This document shows positions 20,214 to 29,599 of a stretch of DNA of 64,000 bases, in pieces (position 1 is the first letter of the stretch; each line of letters opens with the position of its first letter). This stretch comes from an uncultured Bacteroidales bacterium (GTDB lineage: Bacteria; Bacteroidota; Bacteroidia; Bacteroidales; Muribaculaceae). Below the pieces are notes generated by a model. That model searched no databases. It saw only the letters and a program-made list of their open reading frames with translations, and was not told where the DNA came from. Location: assembly GCA_902776835.1 (NCBI GenBank), contig CACYRK010000017.1:1-64000 (forward strand), in the 5' to 3' direction. The position numbers were made by a program, and so were the translations under genes.

Positions 20214-20292
20214 AAACACGAATTTATCACAAATTATCCATAAATTCAGCCACAATGAAAATTTATGATTAATTAATGGTAAATTCGTGTTC
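20214..20292. repeat. AT-rich inverted repeat
   Basis: AACACGAATTTATCACAAATT pairs imperfectly with AATTAATGGTAAATTCGTGTT across an AT-rich centre. It lies between the LRR-dockerin gene and the Big_2 protein and could act as a bidirectional terminator. It belongs to the same family as 8720-8810 and 24103-24190. Confidence 0.5.
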
Positions 20293-20331
20293 AAAAAAGA
20301 AACAAAACAATGAATAATTAATGTTCTATAT

Positions 20332-23300
20332 ATGATGAATAAAAAGAGATTTTTGTTGCAGATGCTGACAGTAACTGCATTCGTGTTGATGGGTTTGGAG
20401 GCATCGGCGCAGTTGGTCGACCGGGCGACCTTTGAGCAGCATCTTGCCAAGGCACGCTCGCTGTCCTCCCAGCGCAAGGCTGCTGCCGCCGCCTCACCGA
20501 TAACGCTCACTCAGAATCCGTTTGAGATTGAGGAATTTAACATCAGCAACAGTGGCACCTGCGATGTAAAAGTGTATTTTAATACTGCTGTTATGGCCGC
20601 CTATCGCAGCGAGTGCTGTCCGCGCATCACTGAGTTTGAATTGGCATTGCCTGACGGCTTCAGTGTTACCTCGGTTAAGCAAGGTAACGACTTGCAGCGA
20701 TCGCCCATCACAGTTACCGGGGCATTCGACGACGACACAAAAACACTGAGTTTCTTAGGATATGGTGTGTGCAGTGCAGCGGAGTTGGCTCAGTTGCCCA
20801 CCGGGCGCATCCACTACGCCACCATCACCATCGCAGCATCCAATGCCACAGTAGGTGATTATCTTCTGAATATGAGCGAGGCACGCTTTGCCATGGCTGA
20901 CGAGCCATCTGAGTTTACCATCAGCGGCACCACCAATTACCCATTCCATTGTATTATGCTTGCTACAGGTATCAGCCTCAACAGGACATCTGCGACCATC
21001 AATAATGGTGAGACGCTTCAGTTAACCGCTACAGTGTCTCCGAGCAATGCCAGTAATAAGGCGGTCACATGGAGTTCTAGCGACACAAATATTGCCACAG
21101 TTAACAATAATGGCCTTGTTACAGCCAAAAGTCGTGGAAATGCGACCATTACTGCGACCACCACCGATGGCAGCAACCTGAGCGCAAGTTGCAGCGTCAC
21201 AGTGAATCAACTCGCAACCGGCATAACGTTGAATAAGACGCAAGCAACTATCAGCAATGGTGAGACGCTTCAGTTAACCGCTACAGTGTCTCCGAGCAAT
21301 GTCAGCAACTCAACGGTTACTTGGAGTTCGAGCAACACAAGCGTGGCTACAGTGAGCAGCAGCGGCCTTGTAACAGCCAAAAGTCGTGGAACTGCAACCA
21401 TTACGGCCACCACCACCGATGGTAGCAACCTGAGCGCAAGTTGCAGTGTCACAGTGAATCAACTCGCAACCGGCATAACGTTGAATAAGACGCAAGCCAC
21501 TATCAACAATGGTGAGACGCTTCAGTTAACCGCTACAGTGTCTCCGAGCAATGTCAACAACTCTGCGGTTACTTGGAGTTCGAGCAATACAAGCGTGGCA
21601 ACGGTAAGCAGCAACGGCCTTGTTACAGCCAAAAGTCGTGGAAATGCGACCATTACGGCGACCACTACTGACGGAACTAACTTGAGCGCAAGTTGCAGCG
21701 TCACAGTGAATCAACTCGCTACAGGCATCTCGTTGAATAAGACGCAAGCAACACTTGTCGACGGCACCACGTTGCAACTAACAGCCACCGTGTCGCCCAG
21801 CAACGCCAATAACAAAACGGTGACGTGGAGCACGAGCAACAGCAATGTGGCTACTGTTTCGAGTAGCGGACTGGTGACTGCTCAAAATCCCGGCACAACT
21901 ACCATCACAGTAGCCACCACTGATGGCAGCAACCTGAGCGCGACCTGCCAGGTGACCGTTACGGCTCAAGTTGCCACCGGCATCTCGTTGAACAAGGCTT
22001 CGGCAAGCATTGTAGTCGATAAAACATTGCAACTTACTGCCACAGTGTCGCCAAGTACTACCACAAATCAATCGGTATCATGGACATCAAGCAACACAAG
22101 CGTGGCAGTGGTAAACAGTAATGGATTAGTGACGGCAAAAGCCGTAGGCACAGCCACCATTACCGCCACCACGCAAGATGGCAGCAACTTGAGCGCGTCT
22201 TGCCAAGTGACGGTTATGCCACAACTCGCTACAGGCATCTCGTTGAATAAGACTTCTGCCACGATTTATGACGGCACAACGCTGCAACTCGTTGCCTCCA
22301 TATCGCCGAGCAACACCACAAATAAGACTATTGCATGGTCCTCGAGCGACACAAGCGTGGCTACGGTAAGCAGCAACGGCCTTGTTACAGCCCTGAAGCC
22401 CGGCACAGCCTCCATCACCGCGACTACGCAAGATGGCAGCAACCTGAGTGCCACCTGCCAATTGACAGTGCAAAAACAGTTGGCTACCAGTATAACGCTG
22501 AACCAAAACTCACTGGAAATCGGTATTGGTGCCACCGCAACGCTGGTTGCCACAGTTTTGCCAGAAAACACCACCGACAAGCGCGTGATTTGGACAAGCA
22601 GCAGCCCCAATACCGCCAGTGTAAGCAGTAATGGTCTTGTCACAGCCAATGGCAACGGACAATGCATAATCACAGCCACCACGCTCGACGGCACCAATCT
22701 TTCAGCCTCATGCATAGTGACCGTGAACGGCGGTGGCGGCGGGGTTGTTGCCGACAACTACCTCAGTGCAGCGGATATTGATGAGGTGGTTGCTGGGCAG
22801 TCGTTTGTCATTCCCATTGCGTTGACCAACCAAGACCCCATCACCGCCATTCAGGCCGATATGTATCTGCCGAACGGCGTGATTGTGCCTGACTATAACG
22901 AAGACAACGAATTTGTCGTGCTTGAGCCGTCGCGCATGGGCCGCGGCCATTCGGTGGCCACCACGGTGACGCAGATCAGCACGAGAATTTTGGTCTCGTC
23001 GAGCCGCAACGCTGCCTTCCAAGGCAACGAGGGCACGGTTATGTATATTTACCTGAAAATGGCTGAAAATGCTGGCGTAGGCATCTATGGCATCGACCTG
23101 AAGAACATTCGCCTTACCACCACAAGTGGCCAACTGATAAATGCGCCCGACGTGGTGATTAGCGTGGGCGCGGTGGCTTATCACGGCGGCGACGCCAACG
23201 GCGACGGCTACGTCGATGACACCGACTATGCCATCACTGTGAATTACCTGCTCGGCCAGACTTCGTCGGATTTCAAGTTTGAGGCCGCCGACATGAGCGG

Positions 23301-24027
23301 CGACGGATATGTCCTGGTGAACGACCTGCCGATGATTATCGACGCCGCGCTGGCCTATGACTTCGGCGGCAGTAGCAATGCTCCGTGCCGCGACTTGCTA
23401 AAGGCGGCCGCCAACAATAAGATGTACGTGAACGACTTCGACCTGGGCGGCAACGCAACTAAGACGCTGAATATCGTGCTCGACAACGCCACAGCGTTCG
23501 CTGCCGTGCAATGCGACATCGAGTTACCCACGGGACTGAGCATAGTGGAGCAGACCGACGAGTGGGGCGACTTAGCATACGCCCTGCCAGTTGCAGCGCG
23601 CTTCAACGGCCACGAGTCGTGGACCGACCTCACGGGCTTGGGCAACGTGCGCCTGATTATCGCCAGCAGCAGCAACAAGTCGCTCCGTAGCACAAGCGGC
23701 GCGGTGGCGACGTTCAAGGTGCGCAGCGCGGCGGACTTCAGCGGCGAGCACGAGATCGTGCTGAAGAATATCGTGTGTGCTGACGCTAATGCAGTGCGCT
23801 ACGCCTTGCCCGATGCGGTATGCCTCATCAACCATTCGGCTAACCTGCCCGGCGATGTGGACGGCAACGGCGCTGTCAACGGCACCGACCTGAACATCCT
23901 CATCAATATCATCTTGGGCAAGGACAACGCTGCAAACTATGGTGGCCGAGCCAACGTGAACGGCGAGGGCGGTGTCGATGGCACTGACCTTAACAAACTT
24001 ATCAACATCATTTTGGGCAAAAACTAA
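20332..24027 (+). CDS. Secreted Big_2 (Ig-like) repeat protein with cohesin-like and dockerin-like modules
   Basis: 1231 residues. A signal peptide (about 1-26, ending EASAQ) is followed by a beta-rich domain (45-205). Seven Big_2 Ig-like repeats of about 83-85 residues come next, each with the pattern LATGISLNKTxATxxxGxTLQLTATVSPSN...VTWSSSNTSVATVSSNGLVTA...ITATTxDGSNLSASC. After a GGGG linker (about 800) there are two cohesin-like beta domains, each ending in a dockerin-like pair: GDANGDGYVDDTDYAITVNYLL and GDVDGNGAVNGTDLNILINIIL. The nearly identical DNA repeats suggest recent expansion. Likely a surface adhesin or scaffold; substrate unknown. Its dockerins resemble that of the preceding LRR gene. 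Confidence 0.8.
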   Translation: MMNKKRFLLQMLTVTAFVLMGLEASAQLVDRATFEQHLAKARSLSSQRKAAAAASPITLTQNPFEIEEFNISNSGTCDVKVYFNTAVMAAYRSECCPRITEFELALPDGFSVTSVKQGNDLQRSPITVTGAFDDDTKTLSFLGYGVCSAAELAQLPTGRIHYATITIAASNATVGDYLLNMSEARFAMADEPSEFTISGTTNYPFHCIMLATGISLNRTSATINNGETLQLTATVSPSNASNKAVTWSSSDTNIATVNNNGLVTAKSRGNATITATTTDGSNLSASCSVTVNQLATGITLNKTQATISNGETLQLTATVSPSNVSNSTVTWSSSNTSVATVSSSGLVTAKSRGTATITATTTDGSNLSASCSVTVNQLATGITLNKTQATINNGETLQLTATVSPSNVNNSAVTWSSSNTSVATVSSNGLVTAKSRGNATITATTTDGTNLSASCSVTVNQLATGISLNKTQATLVDGTTLQLTATVSPSNANNKTVTWSTSNSNVATVSSSGLVTAQNPGTTTITVATTDGSNLSATCQVTVTAQVATGISLNKASASIVVDKTLQLTATVSPSTTTNQSVSWTSSNTSVAVVNSNGLVTAKAVGTATITATTQDGSNLSASCQVTVMPQLATGISLNKTSATIYDGTTLQLVASISPSNTTNKTIAWSSSDTSVATVSSNGLVTALKPGTASITATTQDGSNLSATCQLTVQKQLATSITLNQNSLEIGIGATATLVATVLPENTTDKRVIWTSSSPNTASVSSNGLVTANGNGQCIITATTLDGTNLSASCIVTVNGGGGGVVADNYLSAADIDEVVAGQSFVIPIALTNQDPITAIQADMYLPNGVIVPDYNEDNEFVVLEPSRMGRGHSVATTVTQISTRILVSSSRNAAFQGNEGTVMYIYLKMAENAGVGIYGIDLKNIRLTTTSGQLINAPDVVISVGAVAYHGGDANGDGYVDDTDYAITVNYLLGQTSSDFKFEAADMSGDGYVLVNDLPMIIDAALAYDFGGSSNAPCRDLLKAAANNKMYVNDFDLGGNATKTLNIVLDNATAFAAVQCDIELPTGLSIVEQTDEWGDLAYALPVAARFNGHESWTDLTGLGNVRLIIASSSNKSLRSTSGAVATFKVRSAADFSGEHEIVLKNIVCADANAVRYALPDAVCLINHSANLPGDVDGNGAVNGTDLNILINIILGKDNAANYGGRANVNGEGGVDGTDLNKLINIILGKN

Positions 24028-24750
24028 CTTGCCCAAAATGATGATAAGTTTGTAGATTATAGATTACAGATTACAGATTATAGATTTTTAGAAAAGAAAC
24101 ATAAATTAGCCATGAATTAGCCATAAATTATTTGTGATAATTATTTTGAAATCAAATAATTAATGGCTAATTCGTGATTATTCATGTTAAACAAAACAAA
24201 ATAATTCGTAACATTCGCGTAATTCGCGTAATTCGCATTAAATCAACGAATTAAACAAATTAAACGAATTAAACAAAGGAAGTTGTCAGAACAATCAGAA
24301 CAATCAGATTGATCCGTAGTTTTTTTGTACAGCGATTTGTTTTAATTTGTTGAATTTGTGGTTTATTTTTGCTTTTTCGCTCGGTTTGCAGTAATGTTGA
24401 GGGCTTTGCCCTCGAAATTACGCTGCACCTCGGAAAAATCAAAGTAAAGTTTGCTTTTTCGCTCGGTTTGCAGTAATTTTAGATAAATTACGCTGCGCCT
24501 CGGAAATGTCAAGCCTCCGCAAATCAAAAATTATATTTTTGTTTGCGTTTTCTTGCCATTTCGCTCGGTTTGCAGTAATGTTGAGGGCTTTGCCCTCGAA
24601 ATTACGCTGCACCTCGGAAAAAGCAAAGTAAAGTTTGCTTTTTCGCTCGGTTTGCAGTAATTTTGCCGCGTTTTTTAGAATGGAGGCTTCTGTGACCCGT
24701 TGCAGAGGCTATTCGACATAAATTCCGACTGCTTAAATTAAAAATTTGAA
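24028..24750. repeat. 720-bp gene-free region with three repeat families
   Basis: 24048-24085 has short GATTATA/GATTACA tandem units. 24103-24190 is an AT-rich inverted repeat (CATGAATTAGCCATAAATTATTTG and its imperfect complement). 24203-24322 duplicates 17683-17785. From 24374 to 24662 there are four copies, the last partial, of an element starting CTCGGTTTGCAGTAAT and ending ATTACGCTGCACCTCGG; two copies contain the hairpin GAGGGC-TTT-GCCCTC (24399-24413, 24583-24597). The korAB promoter must lie in the last 80 bp, but I see no clear match. Confidence 0.6.
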
Positions 24751-26613
24751 ATGAGCGAAAAGAACAATGAAAAGGCTAAAGTCCAGTTCAGGCAGAGTAT
24801 CGTCGTGCGCTTCTCGGGCGACAGCGGCGATGGCATGCAACTGGCAGGCAACATCTTCTCGAATGTGAGCGCCGGACTCGGCGACCGCATCTCCACTTTC
24901 CCCGACTATCCCGCCGAGGTGCGCGCACCGCAAGGCTCGCTGGGCGGCGTGTCGGGCTTCCAAGTGCACATTGGCCACGGCGTGCACACGCCGGGCGACG
25001 AGTGCGACGTGCTGGTGGCTATGAACCCCGCGGCACTCAAGCAGAATGCGCAGTTCCTGCGCAAGGGCGGTGCGGCAATCGTCGACATCGACACCTTTAC
25101 ACAGGCAGGGCTCGACAAGGCCCTCTACACCACCAACGAGCCCTACGAGGAACTTGGCATCAAGGCACAAGTTATCGAGGCTCCCATCACCACCATGGTC
25201 AAAGAGGCCCTGAAAGACACTGGCATGGACCAGAAATCAGTGCTTAAGTGCCGCAACATGTTTGCGCTGGGTCTCGTGTGCTGGCTCTTCAACCGACCCA
25301 TGGAGGCACCACTGAAATTCTTGAAGGCAAAATTTGCCGATAAGCCCGAGGTTTACGCCGCCAACGAACTGGTGATCAAGGGTGGCTACAACTATGGCCA
25401 CAACATCCACGCCTCGGTGTCGACTTACCGTATACAGAGCGACGAGGTGCGCCCGGGCATCTACACCGACGTCAACGGCAACAAAGCCACGGCATGGGGC
25501 CTGATCAAGGCGTCGGAGATGAGCGGACGCCCACTATTCTTAGGCTCATATCCCATTACCCCCGCCACCGACATCCTGCATGAACTCGCCAAGCGCCGCG
25601 ACCTGGGCGTGAAGGCCATCCAGATGGAGGACGAGATTGGCGGCATCTGCTCGGCAATCGGCGCCTCATTTGCCGGTCACCTGGCAGTGACCAGCACGTC
25701 GGGCCCGGGCTTGGCGCTGAAGAGCGAGGCTTTAGGTCTGGCCGTGATGGCCGAGTTGCCCTTGGTGGTCGTGGACGTGCAGCGTGGCGGCCCCTCGACG
25801 GGTCTTCCCACCAAGACCGAGCAGACCGACCTGCAGCAGGCGCTGTACGGCCGCAGCGGCGAGAGCCCGCTCGTGGTGCTCGCGGCAGCCACTCCCACCG
25901 ACTGCTTCAAGATGGCCTTCCAGGCAGCAAAAATCGCCATCGAGCACATGACCCCCGTCATCCTGCTCACCGACGCATATATCGCCAACGGCTCGTCGGC
26001 TTGGCGTATCCCCGAAGAGGGCGAGTATCCCGCCATCAAGCCCAACTATGTGCCGCAGGCACTGAAAGAGACGTGGACGCCGTTTATGCGCAACGCGCTG
26101 GGCATCCGCTACTGGGCCATCCCCGGCACACCGGGGCTGGAGCATGTGGTGGGCGGCCTGGAGAAGGACTACAACCTGGGCGTGCTCAGCAACGACCCCA
26201 TCAACCACGCACACATGGTGGAGACACGCCGCATGAAGATTGCCAACGTGGCCAACGTCATCCCCGAACTCAAACTCAAGGGCGATCCCACGGCCGACAC
26301 CATCATAGTGGGCTGGGGCAGTACCTACGGTCACATCCTCGATGCCGTCACACGACTCAACAACGAGGGCTTCAAACTGGCTATGACGCATTTCCGCTAC
26401 ATCAACCCGCTGCCCAAGAACACTGCCGAGTTGCTCAGCCGCTTCAAGACGGTGATTGTGGCCGAACTCAACACCGGGCAAATGGCCAGTTACTTGCAGA
26501 GCAAGATTCCTAACCTGAACATCTGCCACATCAACAAGGTGCAAGGTCAGCCGTTCATGGTGCAAGAGATTGTCGACGGAGTGAAAAACATTATCATGGA
26601 GGAGGAATTGTAA
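24751..26613 (+). CDS. korA: 2-oxoglutarate (2-oxoacid):ferredoxin oxidoreductase, fused gamma-alpha subunit
   Basis: 620 residues, typical of fused Bacteroidetes KorA. Residues 15-200 form the gamma domain (FSGDSGDGMQLAGN near the start). From about 240 the alpha pyrimidine-binding domain follows (LGSYPITPATDILHELA, QMEDEIGGICSAIGASFAG, TSTSGPGLALKSEALGLAVMAELPLVVVDVQRGGPSTGLPT), then a transketolase C-terminal-like region. With KorB it oxidatively decarboxylates a 2-oxoacid to acyl-CoA while reducing ferredoxin, probably 2-oxoglutarate to succinyl-CoA; the reductive direction is also possible. The stop overlaps the korB start by one base. No ferredoxin delta subunit is adjacent. Confidence 0.92.
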   Translation: MSEKNNEKAKVQFRQSIVVRFSGDSGDGMQLAGNIFSNVSAGLGDRISTFPDYPAEVRAPQGSLGGVSGFQVHIGHGVHTPGDECDVLVAMNPAALKQNAQFLRKGGAAIVDIDTFTQAGLDKALYTTNEPYEELGIKAQVIEAPITTMVKEALKDTGMDQKSVLKCRNMFALGLVCWLFNRPMEAPLKFLKAKFADKPEVYAANELVIKGGYNYGHNIHASVSTYRIQSDEVRPGIYTDVNGNKATAWGLIKASEMSGRPLFLGSYPITPATDILHELAKRRDLGVKAIQMEDEIGGICSAIGASFAGHLAVTSTSGPGLALKSEALGLAVMAELPLVVVDVQRGGPSTGLPTKTEQTDLQQALYGRSGESPLVVLAAATPTDCFKMAFQAAKIAIEHMTPVILLTDAYIANGSSAWRIPEEGEYPAIKPNYVPQALKETWTPFMRNALGIRYWAIPGTPGLEHVVGGLEKDYNLGVLSNDPINHAHMVETRRMKIANVANVIPELKLKGDPTADTIIVGWGSTYGHILDAVTRLNNEGFKLAMTHFRYINPLPKNTAELLSRFKTVIVAELNTGQMASYLQSKIPNLNICHINKVQGQPFMVQEIVDGVKNIIMEEEL

Positions 26614-27644
26614 TGGAAAATAACGATAACACTCAGGCTGCTGCATGCAAGCCTCTTGATTTCAAGAACAACCAGCCGGTGCGCTGGTGTCCCGGTTGCG
26701 GCGACCATGCCGTGCTCAACGTGCTTCTCAAGTCCATGGCCCAGTTGGGCATCCCGCGCGAGAAGACGGCGGTGATTTCGGGCATCGGTTGCAGTTCGCG
26801 TCTGCCTTACTACACTCGCACCTACGCCTTCCACACCATTCACGGTCGTGGTGGCGCGGTGGCCACGGGCTTCAAGACCGCTAACCCCGAGATGACCGTG
26901 TGGCAAGTGTCGGGCGACGGCGACTGTCTGGCAATCGGCGGCAACCACTTCATCCACGAGGTGCGTCGCAACATCGATGTGAACCTGCTGCTGCTCAACA
27001 ACCGCATCTACGGCCTCACCAAGGGCCAGTTCTCGCCCACGAGTGCTCGCGGCTTCAAGTCGAAGTCGTCGCCTTACGGCACTACCGAGGACCCGTTTAT
27101 CCCCGCTGAACTCACCTTCGGCGCACGCGGCACCTTCTTTGCCCGCAGCCTCGACGTGGAGTTGAACATCAGCCAGGAGGTAATGGTCGAAGCCGCTAAG
27201 CACCGCGGCTGCTCGGTGGTGGAAATCCTGCAAAACTGCATGATTTTCAACAACGGCATCCATCGCTACATCACCGACCGCGAGACGCGCGCCGACCGCA
27301 CCATCCACCTGGTGCACGGCCAGAAGATGATCTTCGGTCGCGACAACAACCGTGGCATCGTGCAGGACGGCTTCAGCCTGAAGGCGGTGACCCTCGGCGA
27401 GGACGGCTACACCATCGACGACGTGCTTGTTCACGACGCTCACTGCGAGAGCAACTTTGTGCACCAGCAACTCGCCATGATGGACGGCGTCGACCTGCCC
27501 GTGGCGCTGGGCGTGATTCGCAGCGTAGAAGCACCCACCTACGAGACGGCTGTCGCCGAGCAAGTCGAGGAAGCCATCGCACAGCACGGCTTCACCTGCC
27601 TGCGCGACGTGGTCATGGCTGGCGACACCTGGACAGTGGAGTAA
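26613..27644 (+). CDS. korB: 2-oxoglutarate (2-oxoacid):ferredoxin oxidoreductase, beta subunit
   Basis: 343 residues. WCPGCGDHAVLN (CxxC cluster site) at about 27, GIGCSSRLPYY near 57, and the thiamine diphosphate motif GDGDCLAIGGNHFIHEVRRNIDVN near 100 ending in LLNNRIYGLTKGQ are diagnostic. It forms the catalytic core with KorA, and the TAATG overlap couples their translation. A strong terminator at 27664-27700 ends the two-gene operon. Confidence 0.94.
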   Translation: MENNDNTQAAACKPLDFKNNQPVRWCPGCGDHAVLNVLLKSMAQLGIPREKTAVISGIGCSSRLPYYTRTYAFHTIHGRGGAVATGFKTANPEMTVWQVSGDGDCLAIGGNHFIHEVRRNIDVNLLLLNNRIYGLTKGQFSPTSARGFKSKSSPYGTTEDPFIPAELTFGARGTFFARSLDVELNISQEVMVEAAKHRGCSVVEILQNCMIFNNGIHRYITDRETRADRTIHLVHGQKMIFGRDNNRGIVQDGFSLKAVTLGEDGYTIDDVLVHDAHCESNFVHQQLAMMDGVDLPVALGVIRSVEAPTYETAVAEQVEEAIAQHGFTCLRDVVMAGDTWTVE

Positions 27645-27663
27645 CCCACACACATAACCAAAG

Positions 27664-27700
27664 AATGTCCTCATGGGAATGCCCCCTTGAGGACATTTTT
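27664..27700 (+). terminator. Intrinsic terminator of korAB
   Basis: AATGTCCTCA (27664-27673) and TGAGGACATT (27688-27697) form a perfect 10-bp stem with a 14-nt loop, followed by TTT and a T-rich tract. It has the same stem core as the hairpin at 174-204. Confidence 0.8.
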
Positions 27701-27869
27701 GTTTTGTTGACGGCGGTGCAAGAAGGGAGCCGCCTGACGGCGGGAAATCCATCAAATCTTATCAAATCAAACAAATCTTTTTTATCATTCTCGGGAAAAG
27801 TGCAACAATGCCGTCCCCAATTGTTGGAGTTAAATGACGAATTTCATTAGATGCCTTTGCCAAAACCAC

Positions 27870-27910
27870 AATTATTTGTAATTTTATTGAAATTTTAATT
27901 ACAAATAATT
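27870..27910 (+). promoter_or_regulatory. Perfect 14-bp inverted repeat just upstream of the Sel1-LRR start codon
   Basis: AATTATTTGTAATT (27870-27883) and AATTACAAATAATT (27897-27910) are exact reverse complements with a 13-nt loop. The right arm ends 4 nt before the ATG at 27915, so in mRNA the hairpin would abut the initiation region. It could equally be an operator for a dimeric regulator. A variable-stem hairpin (CCGCC-TGAC-GGCGG, 27730-27743) lies upstream. Confidence 0.55.
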
Positions 27911-27914
27911 AACT

Positions 27915-29366
27915 ATGAAACGTTTCTTCATCACTTTGGCTGTTGCCATTTCAATCGTCATAGCTCCAACAACCGCAATTGCTATAAACGCAAACGATGT
28001 TGAATATTTTGCCGAACAAGGTTTCAAACTCATTAAAGAAAAGAACTATGATGCGGCCTTCCCCCTGATTATTAAGGCCGCCGAAGGCGGCGACTGCGAA
28101 TCACAAGGGACAGTTGGCACTATGTATTATGAAGGCAAAGGCACCGGCATCAACTACGCAAAAGCCTTATCATGGTGGGAGCGAGCTATAAAACGCGGTT
28201 GCGGTACAATGGTAAAGCAGTATCGCGACAACCTACTTCGCACCAGGTCATTTACCTTAGACGGTATCAAATACCTTGTAAACCAAGACAATACACTCAC
28301 CGTTATCAGTAACGACAGCTACAAAAGCTTAAAAACAGTCTCAATTCCCAAAAATGTAACATACAAAGACCAGGTTTACACCGTGATCTCAATCGGAGAC
28401 AACGCATTCGAAGGTTGCAGCGATTTGACGAGCGTAATCATCCCAAACTCAGTGACCTCAATCGGCCGTTATGCATTCGACGGTTGCAGTGGCCTGACAT
28501 TTGTCACTATCCCCAACTCAGTGACATCAATTGGCTACAGCGCTTTCTATCAATGCAAAGGTCTGACTAATGTGACAATCTCCAACTCGGTGACATCAGT
28601 CGGCGAATGGGCATTCTATGAGACAGCTTGGTACAGCAGTTTACCTGATAGTCTCGTTTATATAGGATTAGTTGCTTATCAATATAGAGGCAAAATGCCA
28701 AGCGGTACAAACATATCAATAAAAGATGGCACTAAAGAGATTGCTGGTTCTGCGTTCCAAAGTCGCAGTGACTTGACGAGTGTAACCATCCCCAACTCGG
28801 TCACCACAATCGGTGAAGATGCTTTCTATCATTGTGATGGCCTGACGAATATTACTATCCCAAACTCGGTGACATCAATCTGCGACCACGCATTTGAGTG
28901 TTGCGACTTGATGAGCATTAATGTTGAGAGTGGGAACGTAAAGTATGACTCGCGCAATAACTGCAACGCAATAATTGAGACTGCATCAAACACCCTTATC
29001 ACAGGATGCAAAAAAACTATCATACCTAACACTGTGACCTCAATCGGCGACAGAGCTTTCTTATCCTGTAGCGGTATGACCTCTGTCGCTATCCCAAACT
29101 CGGTGACCTTAATAGGTAGATATGCTTTTTGTAATTGCAGCAACCTTACGAGTGTGAACATCCCCAACTCGGTGACCTCAATCGGTGATGGTGCATTCGA
29201 GCGTTGCAAAAGTCTAACCTCGGTCACCATCCCTAACTCGGTGACCTCAATCGGCGACAGAGCTTTCTATCAATGCAGCGGTCTGACGAGTGTGACCATA
29301 CCCAACTCGGTGAGATCAATTGGCAAGGACGCTTTTCCGCCTAATTGTAAAATAATAAGAGAATAG
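27915..29366 (+). CDS. Secreted Sel1-repeat / BspA-like leucine-rich repeat protein
   Basis: 483 residues. The signal peptide (MKRFFITLAVAISIVIAPTTAIA) is followed by a Sel1/TPR-like stretch (about 30-105: AAEGGDCESQGTVGTMYYEGKGTGINYAKALSWWERAIKRG) and a BspA N-terminal domain. About a dozen LRR_5 units follow, with consensus [23 protein letters not shown]. Unlike the copy at 17902-20206 it is intact and its repeats are more diverged. It ends with PPNCKIIRE and lacks a dockerin. Likely a surface-binding protein; ligand unknown. Confidence 0.82.
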   Translation: MKRFFITLAVAISIVIAPTTAIAINANDVEYFAEQGFKLIKEKNYDAAFPLIIKAAEGGDCESQGTVGTMYYEGKGTGINYAKALSWWERAIKRGCGTMVKQYRDNLLRTRSFTLDGIKYLVNQDNTLTVISNDSYKSLKTVSIPKNVTYKDQVYTVISIGDNAFEGCSDLTSVIIPNSVTSIGRYAFDGCSGLTFVTIPNSVTSIGYSAFYQCKGLTNVTISNSVTSVGEWAFYETAWYSSLPDSLVYIGLVAYQYRGKMPSGTNISIKDGTKEIAGSAFQSRSDLTSVTIPNSVTTIGEDAFYHCDGLTNITIPNSVTSICDHAFECCDLMSINVESGNVKYDSRNNCNAIIETASNTLITGCKKTIIPNTVTSIGDRAFLSCSGMTSVAIPNSVTLIGRYAFCNCSNLTSVNIPNSVTSIGDGAFERCKSLTSVTIPNSVTSIGDRAFYQCSGLTSVTIPNSVRSIGKDAFPPNCKIIRE

Positions 29367-29551
29367 ATGTGATGAAACATGGGAGTCCCTGTTTCATCTC
29401 TCCACCGTTTTTACGGCTGATTTTGGCGATTTTTCCCTTGTCAAGCAAATTAATCAGCTGACCAAACAACGGCTGTCCGATAAAATGTGTACCTTTGTTC
29501 ATCTTTGTTCAAGTTACCTGGTTTTTGTGACGAAAACAAAGGTAACGAAAA

Positions 29552-29589
29552 AGGCTGAACCTCGGCAACGGGATTCAGCCTGATTTTTT
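29552..29589 (+). terminator. Intrinsic terminator downstream of the Sel1-LRR gene
   Basis: AGGCTGAA (29552-29559) pairs with TTCAGCCT (29574-29581) around a 14-nt loop, followed by GATTTTTT. It lies about 190 bp past the stop codon. Confidence 0.65.
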
Positions 29590-29599
29590 CAGCCGCTAA

